A stretch of 64,000 bases of DNA from Adenanthera pavonina (taxonomy: Eukaryota; Streptophyta; Magnoliopsida; Fabales; Fabaceae), in contig JAIVEN010000002.1 in NCBI GenBank assembly GCA_026686845.1, forward strand, positions 29,362,001 to 29,426,000, given 5' to 3'. Below, piece after piece: positions 58,872 to 64,000 of this stretch. The notes beneath the pieces were generated by a model. It saw nothing but the letters and a program-made list of their open reading frames with translations, had not been told where the DNA came from and made no database searches. The stretch's first letter is position 1. Each line of letters opens with the position of its first letter. A program made the translations under genes and the position numbers.

Positions 58872-60533
58872 TGTTAGATAAGCTGGCTTCCCAAGAAGGA
58901 GGTGAATTGGGAAGCTTGAAAATTTTCTACAAAATATCAAGAAAGTGAAGAAAGCAAAGTATAGATAGTAAAATAAAGTATAGGAGAATAAACTGTAAAA
59001 GTTATAGTAAAGAGAAGAAAATGCAGATATTTATCCTGGTTCGATCTCTCCACTTGACCTACGTCCAGTCCTCAAGTCACCCCTTGAGATTTTCCACTAT
59101 TCTGCAAGAATTCAGTGGGCTTCTTGCAAATGCCTCAGTACAAAGATGATGCTCTGTTTCTAGAGCTCACTCTTTCACTCGATGCACTCTCACAAAGTGC
59201 TTCCCAATCCCTTGTGATATCCCCTCACAAGAAAATCTTTCTTCCAGATGAAGATAAGATTGTTTACAATGAATAAACTCTCTTAAACAGAGTGAATATG
59301 AAAGTTGGAGTACAAATATTGAAGTGTGAGAGTAAGAGACTTTGAGTAAATGATTTGGCAGAGTTTCAGTATATACAAAGTTAAAATCATTACCCACAAC
59401 TTCAAATGATGTTATATTTATAGATTTAGGTCTCAACTATACGTTAGAGACAAAATCTATCCGTTGGAGAACTTATCCAACGATTACTCTGAAAAACTAT
59501 CCGTTAACCAACCGCATTTAATGCTTCTGACATTCTGAAATTCGAATTTCAGTTGATAAACAGACGAATTTCACAGAAATCGAAGGCTAAAGACTTCAAC
59601 GTTGAATATCCGAAATTCGTATGTCATGAAGTAAAGTTCAAATTTTGATCTTTGGAAAATGTTTTTATGTTGTGACATACGAATTTTCATATTTGAAAAC
59701 GTTCTGTTAAGTGTGAACAATATTTTCAATTTGCTACAGTGCCTTCGAAATTCGAATTTTGGAACCCCAAAATTCATCTGTCCGTAGCTGGTTTATAAGG
59801 CACAGTAGTTCATCTAATTCGAAATTTGAATTTTTAAAAGGCAAAGTTCGTCTGTCAGAGAGACCTCTTTTTAGACTTACTTCAAAATTCGGATTTACAT
59901 ATACTGTCATTCGTATGTCAACATATCAATATATCAGAATCACAAGCTTTGTTTCTGAAATTCGAATTTTCATGTTCAAAGTTCGTCTGTCAGCGAGCAA
60001 TTTTGAAGCCCAATCTAAACTTGGTTTCAGATGAACTTTGATATAATTTCAGACGAATTTCTTTAGTTTTCATAAGTTACATTTTGTCTGAAATTCGAAT
60101 TTTCAAAACCCAAAGTTTGTCTGTTACTGGAAGCTCCTTTCAGACACTTATCAAGGTTCAAATTTTCTCAAGTCAAAATTCGTCTGTCAGAGAAGCCTCT
60201 TTTCAGACTTGTTTATTTTCAATATGAAATTCGAATTTCCAAGGGCAAAGTTCAAATTTCCAAGATGACAGATCAGTATAAACCTTTCAAACTTCATCTG
60301 TTGGTGGGTGTTTTTCAAATATTCCATGATTTAACATAGAATCAAAGTTTTAAAACATCTTTTCACCAAATCAAAATCTTATACTCAAATCAAAACATTG
60401 CTAAACATCCTACATCTATTCTTGCACCTATTTCTCCAGAATTTCTTCACTTGAAACCTTTTGTGCACCTTTGATATCTATATTCCAAGCTCTTGAAGGT
60501 TGGTTTGGAATCATCAAAACTCTTAATTCAACA
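58872..60533 (-). repeat. 5' LTR of element C
   Basis: 1662 bp. From 58872 to about 59210 it is almost the same as the LTR of A. Beyond that it matches C's own 3' LTR instead, so it appears mosaic. Confidence 0.9.
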
Positions 60534-61884
60534 ATGATGAAATAAGGAAGGGATCCCTGTCGCTAAATCCTCTCCCATGGCTCGGAAAGCCAGGCGGCAG
60601 TGGACTGCACCTTCCCTACATGACCACTAATTCGAGATGATCCGGGGGAAGGAGAGCCACGATCCAAGCATTAGTGTTACCTTTGACCAGGTGCACTAGT
60701 GTGAGGTAAACTTGCTGATGTTCCAGAATCAATCTTCACTAACTGTTGGAAGAGAATCACCTATTTGAAATGTCCTATGATGACGTTAGCTCATGGTTCT
60801 AGCCGTGTATGAGAGAGACATGTATTTCATGACATTTGGCATTGCACTACATCATTGCATATGTGTGTGATATTGATGATATTATATATGTGTGTGTTTG
60901 TCCTAGTTACTGAGACATTGTCTCACACTCCCTCCCATGACTAACATTTCAAGTGAAGACTTTGGTGCTAGTTTGGAGAAGACCAAGGAGTCATAGGCCT
61001 CTTTGCATTCGAGAATTTCAAGTATAATTGGTAGTCTATAATTTAATCTATGTAATGTTGTACCAAGTAGGTTGTTATAGTTTAATATCTGTATGAGAGT
61101 CTTGGGAGTATTACCCATATGCTAAGTGATGATATAGATGATTATGTGATGATATTGATGTTAAGGAATGATGTAAGTTAGGTGTAGATATGGGCTGGGT
61201 ACAGTTGTATATGTATGATGATGATATGGACCCTTGTATGGGTCATTTATTATTAAAGCAGGTGTCTATGTGTCAAAATGGTTATATGTAAACCCAAAAA
61301 AGGGTTTTGGGCCCAGTATGTGCGTTTTGGGCATGTAGTCCATTGTGTGGAATTGGGGTTCAAAGAGGGTTAATTCTCGGAGGAGAAGTTTCTCCGGGGT
61401 AAAACCTCCTTAAACAAATTGGTTGAGCCAAATATGACCTAAGTGAATAGTCCTTAAGTGCCAAATTATCTTTGGTGGCAAATGGAGGTGATAAGTTTTG
61501 AGTTTTGATCAAAAAGTGGCCAACACGGTGTTGGGTGTCTAGAATCTTCATATGGAGTTGGATTCAAGTCAAATTGGTGTCTATGGTTAAATTGGGATAA
61601 GAGTGACCTATAGGAGTTGGAATTAGGTCAATTGGACATCGAAGCACGAAGTTGTGAGTGTCAGAAGTTCACCCCAAAAATCAACAAATTGCCAATATCA
61701 TATCAGAAGGGGGCACTACGGCGCCGGAAGCCAAGCCACGGCGTCAAGTGGTTCTACCTCTCCTAAGCCGCAGCTACAATGTAACTCACCGCGGCCCAGT
61801 CCTATTTTCGTGTTATTCGAAGTTTTTCACGGATTTTGATGTTTAAGGAGTTGTTTTTGGGGCATATGAAAGTAGGTTGTTACA

Positions 61885-62420
61885 AGAACTCTGTGGAAGA
61901 AAATGGGAACTAGGCTGCAATTTAGCAGTGCTAGTCATCCTCAAATGGATGAACAAACTAGAGCAGTTAACAAGATTTTGGGAAATTTTCTCCAATGTTC
62001 TGTTGGCAAAAATTTGAGGTAGTAGGACCTTATCTTTGCCCAAGTTGAGTTCGCCTACAACAACTCAATCAATCAAGTTACAGAAAAGTGTCCATTTAAA
62101 ATGGTTTATGGCGTTGTCCACTTAGTCCATTAGATTTGACTCCTTTGTTTCACAAGCAATATTATAGTGCCGATGCGAACCAAAGGGCAAAGAAAATAAA
62201 GAAGTTGCATGAATAAGTTCGAGAGGGGATTCATAAGCAAAACTTGTGGTACAAAGCTTAATGTGATAAGCACAAAGACTGCAAACTTTCAAAGTAGGAG
62301 ATTTGGTATGGATTCACCTACGAATGGAACAATTTCCAAAATAACTCAATGCTAAGTTGTCACCCAGAACTGATGGCAATTCAAAATTATGCAAAAGATT
62401 AACAAAATTGTCACCCAGAT
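61885..62420 (+). pseudogene. Integrase C-terminal part of element E
   Basis: Resumes after G2 with a gypsy integrase end: FSSASHPQMDEQTRAVNKIL, then AYNNSINQVTEK-like text. It continues into the region before a chromodomain, with an IWYGFTYE-like and a SCHPELMAIQ-like segment. Stops and frameshifts throughout; no clear chromodomain is readable. Confidence 0.75.
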
Positions 62421-62660
62421 GCATTTTAACTCCCATAACCCCAACTAGTGTAACTTCCCTAGCTAGGTTTAATTATTTGTCAAAATGATGGATGTAAATG
62501 CCCTTCTATAGTTAGTATAAATAGGGCTCCTTTCATTGTGTTCATCATCAAAGAATTTTTAGCATCTCTGAATCCCAGTGAGAGTGTTCTCTTAGTTTTG
62601 AACCACTCTAAAATTTCCCAAAAAGAAAAGAATAGTAGTTAATAAAACTAAAGTGACTAA
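62421..62660 (+). repeat. Probable LTR remnant of element E
   Basis: A TATAAATA box (62516-62523) followed by GGGCTCC and a TCATCATCAAAGAA block looks like an LTR promoter and leader. A possible start TGTAACTTCC lies near 62450. No partner copy is found to the left of E. Confidence 0.4.
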
Positions 62661-62662
62661 TA

Positions 62663-63219
62663 CTTTCTCCGATCCTTCATATAAGACTCTTTTAATTAAA
62701 TAATATTAATTAAATATAAAAGTTAAAATTACTTCATTTGTTTCATATTACAAGATTATATACAAAATTTCCCTTATTCCATAATATAAGATTTTTTTAT
62801 AAGATTTAGTGGAGTATTTATGAGTTTTTTTCCAAAAATATCCTTTCTTAAATTTATCTTATAAATATCCTCCCTCTTTTAATGTTTTGATTAATGTGAA
62901 TTAAAGTTATTACTGAAATTACAAAAATTCTTTTTGTAAAAATCAAGACTACTAACTTTAATTATTTTTTTAATATGTGTGATTTTTGTAAAACTTTTTA
63001 CAAGATGAGATGGAGAGAGTAGTTAATTATCTTATTTTTTTAAAAAAATCATAATATCTTTCTAAAACCATTTATATTGAATTTATTTTTTCCTTTTTTA
63101 TGAATTAAATATGATTTTTTAATGTTAATGCATAATAAACATTACATGTATTCTAAAATTATTTATATTTAGGATAAAATTAAAAGCTTCAATAATTGCC
63201 AATATTTAGGATGAGGGAC
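62663..63219. mobile_element. Stowaway-like MITE, outer
   Basis: Left end TA-CTTTCTCCGATCCTTCATAT, and right end GGATGAGGGAC-TA as inverted partner, imperfect. AT-rich, noncoding. A second MITE appears nested inside. Confidence 0.4.
62732..63019. mobile_element. Stowaway-like MITE, inner
   Basis: Left end TA-CTTCATTTGTTTCATATT and right end AGATGAGATGGAGAGAG-TA. The two ends pair imperfectly as CTYYMTYYRTYTCAT-type termini. AT-rich, no ORF. Confidence 0.4.
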
Positions 63220-63534
63220 TACTGTTGACATGATTATTTTTTATATTCATTTATATTGATATTAATACATTGGTACAAGAGATTTGTGACTGGGGATCTA
63301 GGATGCTCCACGTAATTTTCCCTACTTTTTTGCCAAAAAAAAAGTCCGTAATTTAAACATGATTTAGTGAATTAAATTTCATGATTTTCATGGAAATTTC
63401 AAGAGTGGAAATTGGCCGTGATTGGCAGAAGCAGAAGCGGGCAAGAGACAAGACAATAGAACCAAGAGGGGAATCCGATATTCGAAGTTTCGAATTCATA
63501 AGAGCTTATTATCTTTATCTGAAGCTTATCGTCC
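63220..63534 (+). promoter_or_regulatory. Upstream region and 5' UTR of PYM
   Basis: About 300 bp between the MITE cluster and the PYM start codon. The sequence becomes less AT-rich near 63410. I see no convincing TATA box close to the start; the transcription start cannot be placed from sequence alone. Confidence 0.45.
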
Positions 63535-63723
63535 ATGGCTGCCAGTAATGGAGGTGAAGATCAACTGAAGCAATTAGCGGAGCTGAGCAAAACCCTAAAA
63601 GAAGGAGAGAGAATTCTCGCGCCAAGCCGGCGACCAGATGGTACCCTCCGGAAGCCTATTCGGATCAGAGCTGGCTATGTTCCTCAAGACGAAGTCGCCA
63701 TTTATCAATCTAAAGGTGCCCTG
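63535..63723 (+). CDS. PYM: PYM (partner of Y14 and Mago), exon 1
   Basis: 63 codons starting MAASNGGEDQLKQLAELSKT. The LKEGERILAPSRRPDGTLRK and PIRIRAGYVPQDEVAIYQSK segments are the hallmark of the N-terminal Mago-binding domain of PYM/WIBG. In the family this domain binds the Mago-Y14 heterodimer and helps take exon junction complexes off translated mRNAs. The start is the first ATG (GTCCATGGCT) and gives the family's N terminus. The exon ends at phase 0 with GGTGCCCTG|GTACGA, a good donor. Read-through adds six non-family residues and a stop, which supports an intron there. The rest of the protein lies beyond the window. This is the only ordinary host gene seen. Confidence 0.88.
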
Positions 63724-64000
63724 GTACGATTTTCTGTATCATAATCCTTGTTACTTTTCTCGGTTTCTCTGTGAAGGTTTACTCGTTCTTCTTCTTTCAC
63801 CCTTCTGTTTGATTACTGCGAAAAATTTACCCACGAACGTAAGTTTGACAAAGTTCGGATTTTTTTTTAGGAAAAAAAAAATCATGAAGAAGTTGAACAC
63901 AGAAGGAGGTCAAAAAGTATAATTATTGTCATTTTTCACACCTCAAAGCATCCAAAGAAAGAAAGAAGGAAGGAAGGAAGAAGATGATGATGGAAAGAAG
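63724..64000 (+). other. PYM intron 1, partial
   Basis: Begins GTACGATTTT. T-rich stretches follow, then a poly(A) run near 63880, and a purine microsatellite of AGAA/GGAA units at 63955-64000. No acceptor followed by PYM-like sequence is present, so the intron runs past the window. Confidence 0.7.

Larger units (their letters stand above)
48750..60533 (-). mobile_element. Element C: complete but decayed Sirevirus-like retrotransposon
   Basis: 11,784 bp on the minus strand with LTRs 58872-60533 (5') and 48750-50397 (3'). The flanks ATCAT (48745-48749) and ATGAT (60534-60538) differ by one base. It holds primer site, gag, pol, gap, third ORF and purine tracts in the order seen in B. Gag is open, pol has one clear stop, and the third ORF several. 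The LTRs differ far more than those of B, and unevenly along their length. It belongs to the A-like subfamily (LTR end TGTTAGATAAGC). Confidence 0.93.
47519..61884 (+). mobile_element. Solo LTR G2 (Ty3/gypsy type), split by element C (TSD AGAAC)
   Basis: Segments 47519-48749 and about 60539-61884 make roughly 2.6 kb. Ends are TGTAACAACCC and GGTTGTTACA, flanked by AGAAC at 47514-47518 and 61885-61889. It is homologous to G1. TA and GATGAT low-complexity runs lie at 48425-48740. It sits in the integrase of element E, whose frame continues after it. Confidence 0.9.
42673..62420 (+). mobile_element. Element E: decayed Ty3/gypsy (chromovirus-like) element
   Basis: Gag, protease, reverse transcriptase, integrase and a region resembling the post-integrase segment can be read in order on the plus strand, with many stops. 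Integrase after RT marks Ty3/gypsy. The integrase is split first by solo LTR S2 and then by solo LTR G2, and the frame resumes cleanly after each when the insert and its TSD are removed. The RNase H region between about 45110 and 45270 seems largely deleted. The resemblance to the CRM/Reina side of the chromoviruses is by motif only. Confidence 0.8.

Noticed and set aside
63478..63500. Two TTCGAA words in the PYM 5' region, like those of the LTR arrays
   Set aside because: Short words in AT-rich DNA. No CAGACGAA partner nearby, so probably coincidence.

Overview
The window looks like repeat-rich nuclear DNA of a flowering plant, most likely a eudicot. It is AT-rich and almost entirely built of LTR retrotransposons nested in one another. 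One ordinary host gene starts at the far right: exon 1 of a PYM (partner of Y14 and Mago) homologue at 63535-63723. I cannot name the species, and I see no rRNA or tRNA genes and no CRISPR array.

Layout. (1) 1-2369: part of a long Ty3/gypsy-type LTR, minus strand, truncating element A. (2) 2370-12760: Sirevirus-like Ty1/copia element A, minus strand: 5' LTR, decayed gag-pol, third ORF, and a foreign solo LTR (H, 6199-7687) inside its reverse transcriptase. (3) 13385-14973: 3' end of an L1-type LINE. (4) 15136-16213: remnant of another Sirevirus-type LTR (I), hit by element D (16214-23306), a gag-only Sirevirus relative with two LTRs and target-site duplication (TSD) CAATC. (5) 23345-41960: a large inverted repeat. 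Its left arm is split by a gypsy solo LTR (G1, 23660-39799). G1 is split by a Sirevirus solo LTR (S1, 25599-39222), and S1 by the young complete element B (26603-38501). (6) 42673-62420: a decayed chromovirus-like Ty3/gypsy element E, split by solo LTR S2 (45570-47427) and by gypsy solo LTR G2 (47519-61884). G2 contains complete Sirevirus element C (48750-60533, minus strand). (7) 62421-63534: LTR remnant, nested Stowaway-like MITEs and the PYM upstream region. Most insertions were placed by reading TG...CA ends and 5-bp TSDs.

The Sirevirus family has 1.6-1.7 kb LTRs, an initiator-Met tRNA primer site, Gag with two CCHC knuckles, Pol (protease, integrase, reverse transcriptase, RNase H) and a third large ORF after a 1 kb gap. 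B keeps gag and pol open; its third ORF has three in-frame stops. The LTRs carry dense arrays of the palindromic word GAAATTCGAATTTC mixed with CAGACGAA, and a MYB3R-type AACGG element near the TATA box.

The observation I would follow first is at the gag/pol border. B and C both hold a 695-nt segment with a GT...AG frame, from inside gag to just before pol. Removing it would bring gag and pol into one frame. Copy A lacks this segment and has gag joined to pol in frame at the matching place. This suggests that splicing may make the Gag-Pol protein and that A descends from a spliced RNA. A microhomology deletion is the main alternative.
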